NCBI GenBank assembly: GCA_937876375.1 | Contig: CALEHY010000026.1 | Span: 1 to 46,522, forward strand | Direction: 5' to 3' | Source of the DNA: an uncultured Clostridia bacterium | GTDB taxonomy: Bacteria; Bacillota; Clostridia; Oscillospirales; Acutalibacteraceae | Length of the DNA: 46,522 nt | Shown: positions 26,045 through 33,920 of the stretch, in pieces | Layout of the letters: each line of letters begins with the position of its first letter | Numbering within the stretch: position 1 is the stretch's first letter | Program-made: the position numbers and the translations under genes | Notes under the pieces: model-generated | The model's database searches: none | Told to the model about the DNA's origin: nothing | Seen by the model: the letters and a program-made list of their open reading frames with translations, nothing else

Positions 26045-27549
26045 TGGCTATTAACTTTATACCTCGTAGATTTACAATAGTTCGTGACAAGGAGCTATGT
26101 ATTAACTGTGGTTGCTGTGTTCGTCAGTGTGCTAACGAGTGCCACTATTTTGCAGATGATGAAAAGACAGTGCTTGCTAATTCAAATGACTGTGTTGCTT
26201 GTCATCGCTGTGTTGATTTGTGCCCAACTGGTGCACTTCGTATTGAAAAATATGTCTGTGACTATCGTGATAATGCAAACTGGACACCACAGCTCCAGCA
26301 GGAGATTTGTCGCCAGGCAAATACTGGCTCAACCCTACTATCTGCTATGGGTAATCCAAAGCCTTATCCTATTTATTGGGACAAAATTCTCCTTAATGCG
26401 TCACAGGTTACTAACCCATCCATCGACCCACTTCGTGAGCCTATGGAGATACGCACTATCCTTGGCAGAAAGCCAGAAAAGATAACTGTTGCCCACAAGG
26501 GCAAGTCCACTGTAGAGATGCCACCACAGGTTATGCTCGAAACACCTATTATGTTTTCAGCTATGTCATTTGGTTCTATCTCGCTCAATGCACAAAAATC
26601 ACTTGCTTGGGCTGCAAAGGACCTTGGCACACTGTTCAACACTGGTGAGGGTGGTCTTCATCGTGACCTAGAGGATATGGGCAAGTACGCTGTCGTTCAG
26701 GTCGCATCTGGTAGATTTGGTGTTCACAAGGATTATTTGAACAACTGTAAATTTGTAGAGATTAAGATTGGTCAAGGCGCAAAGCCTGGTATCGGTGGTC
26801 ATTTGCCTGGTGAAAAGGTAAATGTAGAGGTATCTAATGCTCGTATGATACCAGAGGGCTCTGATGCTATTTCACCAGCACCTCACCACGATATTTATTC
26901 TATCGAGGACTTGCGTCAGCTGATTTGGAGCTTGAAGCAGGCTACTAATGGCAAAAAGCCAGTATCAGTAAAGATTGCTGCTGTACATAATGTCGCTGCT
27001 ATCGCATCTGGCTGTGCTAGAGCTGGTGCTGATATCATCGTCATCGATGGCTTTAGAGGTGGTACTGGTGCTGCTCCAACTCGTATCCGTGACAATGTTG
27101 GTATTCCTATCGAGCTTGCGCTTGCAGCTGCCGACCAGCGACTTCGTGATGAGGGTATCCGTTCTACAATTTCGCTTGTTGCTGCTGGTTCGTTCCGTTG
27201 CTCTAGCGATATCGTCAAGGCTATCGCTCTCGGTGCTGATGCTTGCTATATTGCATCTGCTCCACTTATTGCTATGGGCTGTCATATGTGTCAGTCTTGT
27301 CATACTGGCAAGTGTAACTGGGGTATCGCTACCCAAAGACCAGAGCTGACAAAAAGATTAAATCCAGAGATTGCTCACCAGAGAGTAGAGAATTTGGTGA
27401 ACGCTTGGAACCACGAAATCAAGGAGATTATGGGTGGTATGGGTATTAACTCTATCGACTCACTTCGTGGCAATAGACTTATGCTCCGTGGTATCGGTCT
27501 TTCCGACAAGGAGCTAGAAATACTCGGCATCAAGCATGCTGGAGAATAG
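26044..27549 (+). CDS. Glutamate synthase FMN-domain subunit with N-terminal ferredoxin domain
   Basis: This 501-residue protein is the catalytic core that makes glutamate from 2-oxoglutarate and ammonia. Residues 1-80 form a two-cluster ferredoxin with cysteines C19, C22, C25, C29 and C50, C53, C56, C60. The remainder is a GltB central-type FMN barrel with MFSAMSFGSISLNAQKSL, GEGGLHRDLEDM, IKIGQGAKPGIGGHLPG and VIDGFRGGTGAAPTRI. The 3Fe-4S loop CHMCQSCHTGKCNWGIA follows. Separate FMN, amidotransferase and GXGXG subunits define the archaeal/Thermotoga-type split enzyme, which is also common in clostridia. Confidence 0.92.
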   Translation: MAINFIPRRFTIVRDKELCINCGCCVRQCANECHYFADDEKTVLANSNDCVACHRCVDLCPTGALRIEKYVCDYRDNANWTPQLQQEICRQANTGSTLLSAMGNPKPYPIYWDKILLNASQVTNPSIDPLREPMEIRTILGRKPEKITVAHKGKSTVEMPPQVMLETPIMFSAMSFGSISLNAQKSLAWAAKDLGTLFNTGEGGLHRDLEDMGKYAVVQVASGRFGVHKDYLNNCKFVEIKIGQGAKPGIGGHLPGEKVNVEVSNARMIPEGSDAISPAPHHDIYSIEDLRQLIWSLKQATNGKKPVSVKIAAVHNVAAIASGCARAGADIIVIDGFRGGTGAAPTRIRDNVGIPIELALAAADQRLRDEGIRSTISLVAAGSFRCSSDIVKAIALGADACYIASAPLIAMGCHMCQSCHTGKCNWGIATQRPELTKRLNPEIAHQRVENLVNAWNHEIKEIMGGMGINSIDSLRGNRLMLRGIGLSDKELEILGIKHAGE

Positions 27550-27560
27550 GGGGTAATCAA

Positions 27561-28001
27561 ATGAAAAAGGTTTATGCTAGAGAAGAGCTTTGTTTGAATT
27601 GCCGTCTGTGCGAGGTCCATTGCAAAACTGCTCATTCCGTATCAAAGGATATTATCAAGGCTAACAAGTTTGAGGAGCCAGCACCTATATCTCGTGTTAC
27701 TGTATATGGTGACAAGCTTTCATCTGTTGCTGTTAGCTGTCGTCATTGTGATGACCCAGCGTGTGTTAAGGCATGTATCGCTGGTGCTATGACAAAGGAC
27801 AAGAGGACTGGTATCGTGTCAGCTGACCCTAACAAATGTATCGGCTGTATGACTTGTGTCGCTGTTTGTCCATTCGGCTGTGTTAAGATTGCCAGTGTTG
27901 CGACAAAGTGTGACTTGTGTCAGGGTGAGGATATGCCTGCTTGTGTAAAGAATTGCCCTAACAACGCACTTGTTTATCTAGAGGTAGGGGGTGCTGAATA
28001 A
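27561..28001 (+). CDS. 4Fe-4S ferredoxin subunit (HycB/DmsB-like)
   Basis: This 146-residue electron-transfer protein carries four cysteine groups: CLNCRLCEVHC, CRHCDDPACVKAC, CIGCMTCVAVCPFGC and CDLCQGEDMPACVKNCP. That gives up to four 4Fe-4S clusters. It probably passes electrons between the flavin oxidoreductase encoded next and the FMN subunit of the split glutamate synthase. A GGGGG ribosome site precedes ATG 27561, and its stop overlaps the next start codon. Confidence 0.9.
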   Translation: MKKVYAREELCLNCRLCEVHCKTAHSVSKDIIKANKFEEPAPISRVTVYGDKLSSVAVSCRHCDDPACVKACIAGAMTKDKRTGIVSADPNKCIGCMTCVAVCPFGCVKIASVATKCDLCQGEDMPACVKNCPNNALVYLEVGGAE

Positions 28002-29275
28002 TGAAATATCTTATTATTGGTGCCTCTGCTGCTGGTCTTGCTACAGCAGAGAGTATTAGAAAGACTGATGCTACTGGCGAGATTACTATCCTCACTCGTG
28101 AGGAGTATCTTCCATATTCTCGTCCATCAATTAGCTATTATCTAAAGGGCAAGGTTGCAGAGAGCGATATGTATCTACGCAAGCCTAGCTACTATAAGTC
28201 AAACAAGATTAATATTATCACTGGTGCCGACGTAAAATCTATCGACACTGCTACAAAAACTGTCAAGGCTGGCAGAAAGTCATATCCTTATGACAAGCTT
28301 TGCCTTGCTACTGGATCAAAGCCATTCGTTCCACCTATGAAGAATGTCGATGGCAAGAACAATGTCTTTTCATTCCTTGATTTAGCATCAACAAAGGCTG
28401 TCAAGGCTAATGCTAACAAGGACACTAGAGCTGTTGTCATCGGTGGTGGTCTTATCGGTATGAAGGCTGCAGAGGGTCTGTCAAAAATATGCAAGAGTGT
28501 TGACGTTATCGAGTTTGCACCTCGCATTTTGCCATCAATCCTTGATGCAAAATCAGCAAAGAATGTTAAGAAATATATCGAGCAGAATGGTGGTATCAAA
28601 TTTCATCTTGAGGATACTATCGTTGAGGCAAAGTCAAAGGGCAAGAATGTCACCTCTGTTATTCTTAAGAGTGGCAAGGAGCTAAAATGTGATATCTTGG
28701 TCGTTGCTGTTGGTGTTCGCCCAGAAACAATACTTGCAGAGCAGGCTGGACTAGAGGTTAATCGTGGTATCATCACTGATTGTGCTACTATGCAGACTAG
28801 CAACGCTGATATTTACGCTTGTGGTGATTGCTGTGTATCGACTGATATGCTCGATGGAGCAAAGAAGATTATCGCCCTATGGCCTAATGCTGTTGGGCAG
28901 GGTCGTGTCGCTGGCTCACAGATGGCTGGTGGTGACGAGGTTGTTGATGGTACATATTCTGTCAATGCTATCGACTTTTATGGTCTGCGCATATGCACCT
29001 GTGGTCTAATTAATGCCCAGGGTGACCAGTATTCTGACAAAATCGCACAGAATGGCGATGAATATAAGCGCTTGATTTTTGAGGGCAACAAGCTCGTTGG
29101 TTTTGTGCTCATCAATTCTAGCGAAAACGCTGGTATCTACACTAGCCTTATCGCAAATAGGGTCGACCTAGACACACTTAATGGTGATATTATGGCGACA
29201 CCTAGCCTAATGCTGTTCGACAAGGCTACTAGAACAGAAAAATTAACTGGCAGTGCAAAGGGGGTTGCATTATGA
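28001..29275 (+). CDS. NAD(P)/FAD-dependent oxidoreductase (GltD-role subunit)
   Basis: This 424-residue flavoprotein has the FAD motif YLIIGASAAGLATAESI at the N-terminus, LPYSRPSISYYL nearby, the NAD(P) motif VVIGGGLIGMKAAEGL at about 145-160, and the FAD-distal motif IYACGDC near 270. It resembles the NirB/nitrite-reductase and rubredoxin-reductase type of pyridine nucleotide-disulfide oxidoreductases, without an obvious CxxC disulfide. By position it should feed NAD(P)H electrons into the split glutamate synthase. It overlaps the following gene by 4 bases. Confidence 0.88.
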   Translation: MKYLIIGASAAGLATAESIRKTDATGEITILTREEYLPYSRPSISYYLKGKVAESDMYLRKPSYYKSNKINIITGADVKSIDTATKTVKAGRKSYPYDKLCLATGSKPFVPPMKNVDGKNNVFSFLDLASTKAVKANANKDTRAVVIGGGLIGMKAAEGLSKICKSVDVIEFAPRILPSILDAKSAKNVKKYIEQNGGIKFHLEDTIVEAKSKGKNVTSVILKSGKELKCDILVVAVGVRPETILAEQAGLEVNRGIITDCATMQTSNADIYACGDCCVSTDMLDGAKKIIALWPNAVGQGRVAGSQMAGGDEVVDGTYSVNAIDFYGLRICTCGLINAQGDQYSDKIAQNGDEYKRLIFEGNKLVGFVLINSSENAGIYTSLIANRVDLDTLNGDIMATPSLMLFDKATRTEKLTGSAKGVAL

Positions 29276-30003
29276 TTGAAGCTGGACTCAGAAGATATGA
29301 GGAGATTAATGACGAAATCAAAAAGGCCCTCGAAAAGAAGAACAAATGCGTTGTAAAGGACGTTAATGGTCAGCGTTATATCGGCTGTACCCTTGATGCT
29401 GGCAAAACTATCGAGGTGCACGGTACACCTGGTAACGATATGGCTTGCTATCTTAATGGTGGCAAGGTTGAGGTTTTCGGTAGCTGTCAGGACGCTGTTG
29501 GCAACACTATGAATGGTGGCGAAATCATTGTTCACGGTCACAGTGGCGATGCTATGGGCTACGGTATGCGTGATGGCCAGATTTATATTAGAGACAATGT
29601 TGCTTGTCGTGGTGGTATTCATATGAAGGAATTTAGGTCCATGCGACCTGTTCTTGTTATCGGACAGAACGCTGGCTCATTCCTTGGTGAGTATATGGCT
29701 GGTGGCACAATCGTGCTACTTGGTCTAAATATGAAGCGTGGTGAAAAGCTGTTCGGCACTCACTGTGCATCTGGTATGCACGGTGGCAAGATTTTTGTCC
29801 GTGGTGCTTTTCCAAAGGAGAACTTGAGTGATAATATCAAGGTCGTACCACTCGACGATGAGGATATCAAGGAGCTAAAGGGCTATGTTAAGAAATATTG
29901 CAAGCACTTTGACGCTGACTTTGATTACATTATGGCAAAGCCTTTCAAAAAGCTTGTCCCAGCAACCTCTCGTCCATACGCAAATCTCTATACACATAAC
30001 TAA
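29272..30003 (+). CDS. Glutamate synthase GXGXG-domain subunit
   Basis: This 243-residue protein corresponds to the C-terminal beta-helix of GltB, whose repeated G-x-x-x-G-x-G turns scaffold the enzyme. Repeats visible include GTPGNDMACYLNGGKVEVFG, DAVGNTMNGGEIIVHG, DAMGYGMRDGQIYIRD and GEYMAGGTIVLLG. A C-terminal extension of about 60 residues is acidic, then basic. It overlaps the oxidoreductase gene by 4 bases and ends the operon at a strong terminator. Confidence 0.9.
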   Translation: MIEAGLRRYEEINDEIKKALEKKNKCVVKDVNGQRYIGCTLDAGKTIEVHGTPGNDMACYLNGGKVEVFGSCQDAVGNTMNGGEIIVHGHSGDAMGYGMRDGQIYIRDNVACRGGIHMKEFRSMRPVLVIGQNAGSFLGEYMAGGTIVLLGLNMKRGEKLFGTHCASGMHGGKIFVRGAFPKENLSDNIKVVPLDDEDIKELKGYVKKYCKHFDADFDYIMAKPFKKLVPATSRPYANLYTHN

Positions 30004-30004
30004 C

Positions 30005-30038
30005 AAAAAAGACCTAGGTTTTTACCTAGGTCCTTTTT
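30005..30038 (+). terminator. Terminator of the car-glutamate synthase operon
   Basis: GACCTAGG (30011-30018) pairs with CCTAGGTC (30025-30032), flanked by A6 and followed by CTTTTTT. It starts right after the last stop codon. Confidence 0.93.
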
Positions 30039-30148
30039 TAATTTAAAATTGAAAATGTAAAATGGAGAATTAAAGGATTAAATTATAACAATTAAAATTG
30101 TGCGTAGCACCCTTAATTTTCAATTCTCAATTCTTAATTCTAAATTGA
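30039..30148. repeat. AT-rich inverted-repeat element
   Basis: The left arm (30039-30076, starting TAATTTAAAATTGAAAATG) and right arm (30111-30148, reverse complement starting TCAATTTAGAATTAAGAATT) are imperfect inverted repeats of about 38 bp. A small GTGC-GTA-GCAC hairpin (30100-30110) lies between them. The element fills the space between two convergent genes and abuts the stop codon of the next one. It is typical of small non-coding palindromic repeats. Confidence 0.6.
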
Positions 30149-30150
30149 AT

Positions 30151-30627
30151 TTATGATTCGTTCACAAGTTTGCCAGTAATATGCTCCGGTGTTAGCTCTA
30201 GCACTAGCACTCTTTTGGCATATTTTGTGATTTCGTCCTCGATATATGCCTCATCGTCAGTGAACTTGCGACACAGCTTGCTACAGATTTCACACTTTTT
30301 GTCGTAGTCATCTATCATCTTGATTTTGCCAAAGACGATGACGCTCTTGATATTCAGTGCCCATTCTCCATCCTTGCGATAGCCCTCATCGTGCACACAG
30401 AATGATGCCTTGTCACTATTGTTGATTGCGTCGATTTTGTGCCCGTTTCTGCTACCGTGAAAGTAGATTTTGCCACTCTCCTCGTCGTAGTAATGGCTCA
30501 GTGGCAATCCGTATGGATACCCATCATCGCCCATTAGCGACAGCACTCCTCGTGGCTCATTTTTGAGTATTTTTATGCACTCTTCATCGGATATTTGTTG
30601 CTTAAATCTTATCATCGGTCTAAACAT
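30151..30627 (-). CDS. Pyridoxamine 5'-phosphate oxidase-like FMN protein (NimA-like)
   Basis: This 158-residue flavoprotein has a split-barrel fold. It shows RGVLSLMGDDGYPYGLPLSH, then KIYFHGSRNGHKIDAI and CVHDEGY, as in the PNPOx-like group that includes nitroimidazole reductases NimA. The reaction is not predictable from sequence alone. An upstream in-frame ATG at 30648 is rejected because it lies within the -10 box (TATAATG) of the promoter. The start MFRPM at 30627 has AGAGGTGA just before it. Confidence 0.85.
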   Translation of the reverse strand: MFRPMIRFKQQISDEECIKILKNEPRGVLSLMGDDGYPYGLPLSHYYDEESGKIYFHGSRNGHKIDAINNSDKASFCVHDEGYRKDGEWALNIKSVIVFGKIKMIDDYDKKCEICSKLCRKFTDDEAYIEDEITKYAKRVLVLELTPEHITGKLVNES

Positions 30628-30646
30628 ATCATCACCTCTGCCATTC

Positions 30647-30675
30647 ATTATATCCCAAATTTACTGTTTTTTCAA
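30647..30675 (-). promoter_or_regulatory. Promoter of the PNPOx-like gene
   Basis: On the minus strand, TTGAAA (30670-30675), a 17-bp spacer and TATAAT (30647-30652). It fixes the start codon choice of the gene. The bases from 30676 to 30781 show no further gene or site. Confidence 0.75.
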
Positions 30676-30781
30676 CATTTATACTTGGTGAATAATTAGT
30701 CATTTTAAATGATTGCACTTTCATTGGCTACACTGTGTTTAAAGAGCAGATTATATCAAAGGAAGCCTTTGTTGCAAAGAA

Positions 30782-30810
30782 AAAACAGTAACCGAAACGA
30801 TTACTGTTTT
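30782..30810 (-). terminator. Terminator downstream of the tRNA-like remnant
   Basis: AAAACAGTAA (30782-30791) pairs with TTACTGTTTT (30801-30810). On the minus strand the stem is followed by a T-rich stretch. It lies immediately 3' of a minus-strand sequence that copies the end of tRNA-Tyr. Confidence 0.65.
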
Positions 30811-30813
30811 AAC

Positions 30814-30867
30814 TGGTGGAAGAGGGTGGGCTCGAGCTTCGCTCGAGAGTTCGCTTGCTACGCAAGC
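30814..30867 (-). pseudogene. Degenerate tRNA-Tyr 3' end with inserted palindromes
   Basis: The 16 bases at 30814-30829 are identical to 30958-30973, the acceptor 3' strand plus CCA of tRNA-Tyr. Upstream of it on the minus strand, where the T arm should be, GAGCGAAGCTCGAG replaces the normal arm. It forms part of CTCGAGC-TTC-GCTCGAG (30831-30847), and GCTTGC-TAC-GCAAGC (30853-30867) follows. No tRNA body can be folded. It is either a decayed tRNA copy or an element junction. Confidence 0.5.
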
Positions 30868-30926
30868 CTTCGTATTATAGTTTTGTGGTTCTCATCCACC
30901 CCTACATCTCCAAAAATAAACAAAAG

Positions 30927-30951
30927 AGCCAACCACATAAAGTGATTGGCT
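30927..30951 (-). terminator. Terminator of the tRNA-Thr/tRNA-Tyr transcript
   Basis: AGCCAACCAC pairs with GTGATTGGCT around ATAAA with one mismatch. On the minus strand CTTTTGTTTATTTTT follows. It lies 7 bases past the tRNA-Tyr CCA end. Confidence 0.8.
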
Positions 30952-30957
30952 TTTTGT

Positions 30958-31042
30958 TGGTGGAAGAGGGTGGATTCGAACCACCGAAGGCATTGCCGAC
31001 AGATTTACAGTCTGTTCCCTTTGGCCACTCGGGAACTCTTCC
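30958..31042 (-). tRNA. tRNA-Tyr (GTA)
   Basis: An 85-nt class II tRNA on the minus strand. The acceptor GGAAGAG pairs with CTCTTCC, anticodon loop CTGTAAA gives GTA, the long variable arm contains GGCAATGCC, and the T arm contains GGTTCGAATCC. CCA is encoded. Confidence 0.95.
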
Positions 31043-31052
31043 ATATTATATA

Positions 31053-31074
31053 GGTGATAGCCGAAGCTATCACC
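31053..31074 (-). other. UUCG-capped hairpin between two tRNAs
   Basis: On the minus strand GGTGATAGC-TTCG-GCTATCACC is a perfect 9-bp stem with a C(UUCG)G loop, one of the most stable RNA caps. It sits in the 36-nt tRNA spacer without a U-run, so processing or spacing rather than termination is likely. Confidence 0.75.
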
Positions 31075-31078
31075 CTTT

Positions 31079-31154
31079 TGGAGCTGGTGAACGGACTCGA
31101 ACCCCTGACCTGCTGATTACAAATCAGCTGCTCTACCAACTGAGCTACACCAGC
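31079..31154 (-). tRNA. tRNA-Thr (TGT)
   Basis: A 76-nt tRNA on the minus strand. The acceptor GCTGGTG pairs with the 3' strand before discriminator T and an encoded CCA. The D arm has GCTCAGTTGGTAGAGC, anticodon loop TTTGTAA gives TGT, and the T loop is TTCGAGT. Confidence 0.95.
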
Positions 31155-31173
31155 GCATCTCCAATGCCCTAAT

Positions 31174-31202
31174 AATATAGCATAAGAAATTTGTATAGTC
31201 AA
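31174..31202 (-). promoter_or_regulatory. Promoter of the tRNA-Thr/tRNA-Tyr operon
   Basis: On the minus strand, TTGACT (31197-31202), a 17-bp spacer and TATATT (31174-31179), about 20 bases upstream of tRNA-Thr. Confidence 0.8.
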
Positions 31203-31264
31203 TACTTTTTTTAAAAAATGTGCATAATTTTTTATTTTGCATAGTATGGGTGGAGGTGATTTTT

Positions 31265-33088
31265 ATGTGTGGAATAGCAGGAATACTTAGCGATAGCATA
31301 GATTTGAGGGCAGAGCACGAAATGATATACAAAATCAGCTCGTCGCTCAAATCTCGTGGTCCAGATGCAAAAGGTGAATACATAACAGCTGACACAGCGC
31401 TCATCCATCGTAGATTATCGGTCATCGATCCTACCAATGGTGCCCAGCCTATGCAATTTGGCAAATATACTATTGTTTATAATGGAGAGCTCTACAATAC
31501 CGAGGAGATACGCTCACAGCTAAAGGGGTATGGCTACAGCTTTGATACAGAATGTGACACAGAGGTCGTGCTAAAAGCATTTCATATGTGGCATGAGGAG
31601 AGCGCAAAGCGATTTAACGGAATTTTTGCATATGCGATTTACAATAACGAGGACAAATCGCTGTTCCTTTGTCGTGATAGAATTGGTGTCAAGCCACTGT
31701 ATTATGCAAAAAAGAATGGTCTGTTCTCCTTTGCTAGTAGGTTGGAGAGTCTGCTGAATGTTAAGGGCGTTCGACCAGTTTGTGACCGTGATGGACTGAA
31801 TGAGATATTTATGCTTGGACCTGCAAAAACTATTGGTAAAACTGTGTTCAAGGATATTATGGAGCTACCACCAGCAGAGTATTTGATATACAAAAATGGC
31901 AAAATCACGACTAAAAAATACTGGTCGCTAGAGGCAAAGCCATTTGATGACAATATGTCCGAGGCACAGGAACGCACCCATTATCTAGTCACGGATGCCA
32001 TCCGTCGACAGCTTGTCAGCGACGTACCACTGTGCACATTTCTCAGTGGCGGACTCGATAGCTCGATTATATCCAAGGTGGCATCTGATTATTTTGCTGA
32101 CAAGGGTAGGGTGCTCGATACCTACAGCGTTGACTATGTCGATAATGATAAATTTTTCAAATCATCTGTTTTTCAGCCAAACAAGGACAGCGACTATATC
32201 AACCTGATTAGTGACTATATCGACAGCGACCATCATAATATTGTATTGAGCAACAGTGCTGTTGCAGAGGCGCTGATTGACTCTGCTATTGCAAGGGGCT
32301 GTCCTGGATTTACTGACGTTGACAGTAGCTTGTTGCTGTTTTGTCGAGAGGTTAGACGCAATCACACTGTTGCTTTATCTGGCGAATGTGCTGATGAAAT
32401 ATTCGGTGGCTACCCTTGGTATCATCGCAAGGAGATATTGTTTGAGGAGACATTTCCTTGGAGCAGAACGACTGACGTTAGACGAGGCATATTGCGTGAT
32501 GGCTTTTTGACTGATGGTGAGGAATATGCCCACAGTGCATATCTCGATACTATTGCTAGGACTTCAACTCTTGACACTGATACAAAGCTAGAAAAGCGTA
32601 TGCGTGAAATGTTCGTTCTTAACCTTAACTGGTTTATGCAGACGCTATTAATTCGCAAGGACGTTATGAGTATGGAGAGTAGCCTAGAGGTCAGAGTACC
32701 ATTTTGTGATTATCGTATTGTTGAGTATGCGTACAATATGCCTTGGTCGATAAAGAGCTTTGACGGTAGAGAAAAGGGTATATTGCGAAAAGCATTTGAA
32801 AACGAGCTGCCAGAAATCATCACTTGGCGAAAGAAGAGCCCTTACCCAAAGACGCACAACCCTATCTATCTTCAAGAGGTGACGAAGATGGTGAGTGCTG
32901 TTATGCACGACAAGTCATCACCACTGTGTGAGATGATTAACCCATTAGCTGTGCAAAATCTTATTGACAACCCAGATTCTTTGTCAGAGCCTTGGTATGG
33001 TCAGCTAATGCGTGGACCACAGGTGCTAGCGTATATCGTCCAAATCTATGTTTGGATAAAGAGGTTTGGCGTTCAGTTCGATTATTAA
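31265..33088 (+). CDS. asnB: Asparagine synthetase (glutamine-hydrolysing)
   Basis: This 607-residue enzyme makes asparagine from aspartate, ATP and glutamine nitrogen. The N-terminal class II amidotransferase starts MCGIAGIL with Cys2 as nucleophile, and has LIHRRLSVIDP and YNGELYNTEE. The C-terminal synthetase has the PP-motif LSGGLDSSII near 258 and SGECADEIFGGYPWYHR near 370. ATG 31265 is required to place Cys at position 2, and GGAGGTGA lies at 31252-31259. An upstream in-frame ATG at 31220 would bury the nucleophile. It is another consumer of glutamine in this region. Confidence 0.95.
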   Translation: MCGIAGILSDSIDLRAEHEMIYKISSSLKSRGPDAKGEYITADTALIHRRLSVIDPTNGAQPMQFGKYTIVYNGELYNTEEIRSQLKGYGYSFDTECDTEVVLKAFHMWHEESAKRFNGIFAYAIYNNEDKSLFLCRDRIGVKPLYYAKKNGLFSFASRLESLLNVKGVRPVCDRDGLNEIFMLGPAKTIGKTVFKDIMELPPAEYLIYKNGKITTKKYWSLEAKPFDDNMSEAQERTHYLVTDAIRRQLVSDVPLCTFLSGGLDSSIISKVASDYFADKGRVLDTYSVDYVDNDKFFKSSVFQPNKDSDYINLISDYIDSDHHNIVLSNSAVAEALIDSAIARGCPGFTDVDSSLLLFCREVRRNHTVALSGECADEIFGGYPWYHRKEILFEETFPWSRTTDVRRGILRDGFLTDGEEYAHSAYLDTIARTSTLDTDTKLEKRMREMFVLNLNWFMQTLLIRKDVMSMESSLEVRVPFCDYRIVEYAYNMPWSIKSFDGREKGILRKAFENELPEIITWRKKSPYPKTHNPIYLQEVTKMVSAVMHDKSSPLCEMINPLAVQNLIDNPDSLSEPWYGQLMRGPQVLAYIVQIYVWIKRFGVQFDY

Positions 33089-33157
33089 TAAAAAGTTTAT
33101 ATACAAATAGGTATAATGATGATATAATATGTGTATCAAAAGCAAAGGAATTATGCT

Positions 33158-33919
33158 ATGACAAACGAAGAGTATATCAAGGCTATAGAAAAGCGTCGTT
33201 CACGTAGGTCATATAAGAGCAAGCCACTTGACGCTAACACAATGAGCGTTATTCGTGAAATGGTCGACACCGTTAATGAAAAGGCTGGGCTGGACCTAAT
33301 GTTTATCGAGGACGCTACACCAGCGTTCAAGATTTTTACTGGCAAGTTCAGTATGATTGCTGTCTGTGGACCTAATACCCAAAAGGCTAGAGAGGACTGT
33401 GGATATTATGGCGAGAGTATCGTCCTTCAATGCGTTTATCACGGCCTTGGTACTTGCTGGGTGTCTGGAACATATAATGAGAACAAGGTCTACGAGATGA
33501 CAAAGCTCCCTAGGGATAAGCGTCTGTACGCTGTTATCACTATCGGCTACCCAAAGGAGAGCCTGTCTATACTTGAAAAGACTATGTACAACGCTACTCA
33601 TAAGAAGAACAAGCCATATCAGAAGATGATTGAGTTCTGTGATGAGAAACTACCGGATGAGTATGCCTACGCCATGAAGCTTGTTGAGATGGGGCCTAGC
33701 GCTGTTAATCGTCGTCCAGTTCTCTTTAGGTATGAGAATGGCGTTGTGTCTGCGCATGTTGAGGAGCCTTATAGCGACAAGAGTATTGACTTTGGTATTG
33801 CAAAGCTTCATTTTGTTATCGGCTGTAGAGCAAAGGGCGTTAATGGTCATTGGAGCTTTGAGAATGATTTTGTTGTCGATACTGGTGAGAGAATAAAGTT
33901 TCCAGCAAAGGAGAGCTAA
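33158..33919 (+). CDS. Nitroreductase family protein
   Basis: This 253-residue FMN protein starts MTNEEYIKAIEKRRSRRSY, the typical nitroreductase opening whose Arg/Ser contact FMN. YYGESIVLQCVYHGLGTCWVSG (about 90-112) is the second signature, followed by a VITIGYPKE strand. The C-terminal part resembles the TM1586-like nitroreductase group, with an extra domain. ATG 33158 with AAAGGA is preferred over 33131. The substrate is unknown. One base separates it from the GDPD gene, so they are co-transcribed. Confidence 0.88.
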   Translation: MTNEEYIKAIEKRRSRRSYKSKPLDANTMSVIREMVDTVNEKAGLDLMFIEDATPAFKIFTGKFSMIAVCGPNTQKAREDCGYYGESIVLQCVYHGLGTCWVSGTYNENKVYEMTKLPRDKRLYAVITIGYPKESLSILEKTMYNATHKKNKPYQKMIEFCDEKLPDEYAYAMKLVEMGPSAVNRRPVLFRYENGVVSAHVEEPYSDKSIDFGIAKLHFVIGCRAKGVNGHWSFENDFVVDTGERIKFPAKES

Positions 33920-33920
33920 T

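Noticed and set aside
30816..31172. 118-codon plus-strand ORF across the tRNA region
   Set aside because: It is an artefact of reading antisense through tRNA-Tyr and tRNA-Thr. Its peptide matches the familiar mis-annotated tRNA-derived ORFs.
33100..33128. Promoter for the nitroreductase operon (TATACA-17-TATAAT)
   Set aside because: The -10 is perfect but the -35 is poor in a very AT-rich stretch, so it was not listed as a feature.
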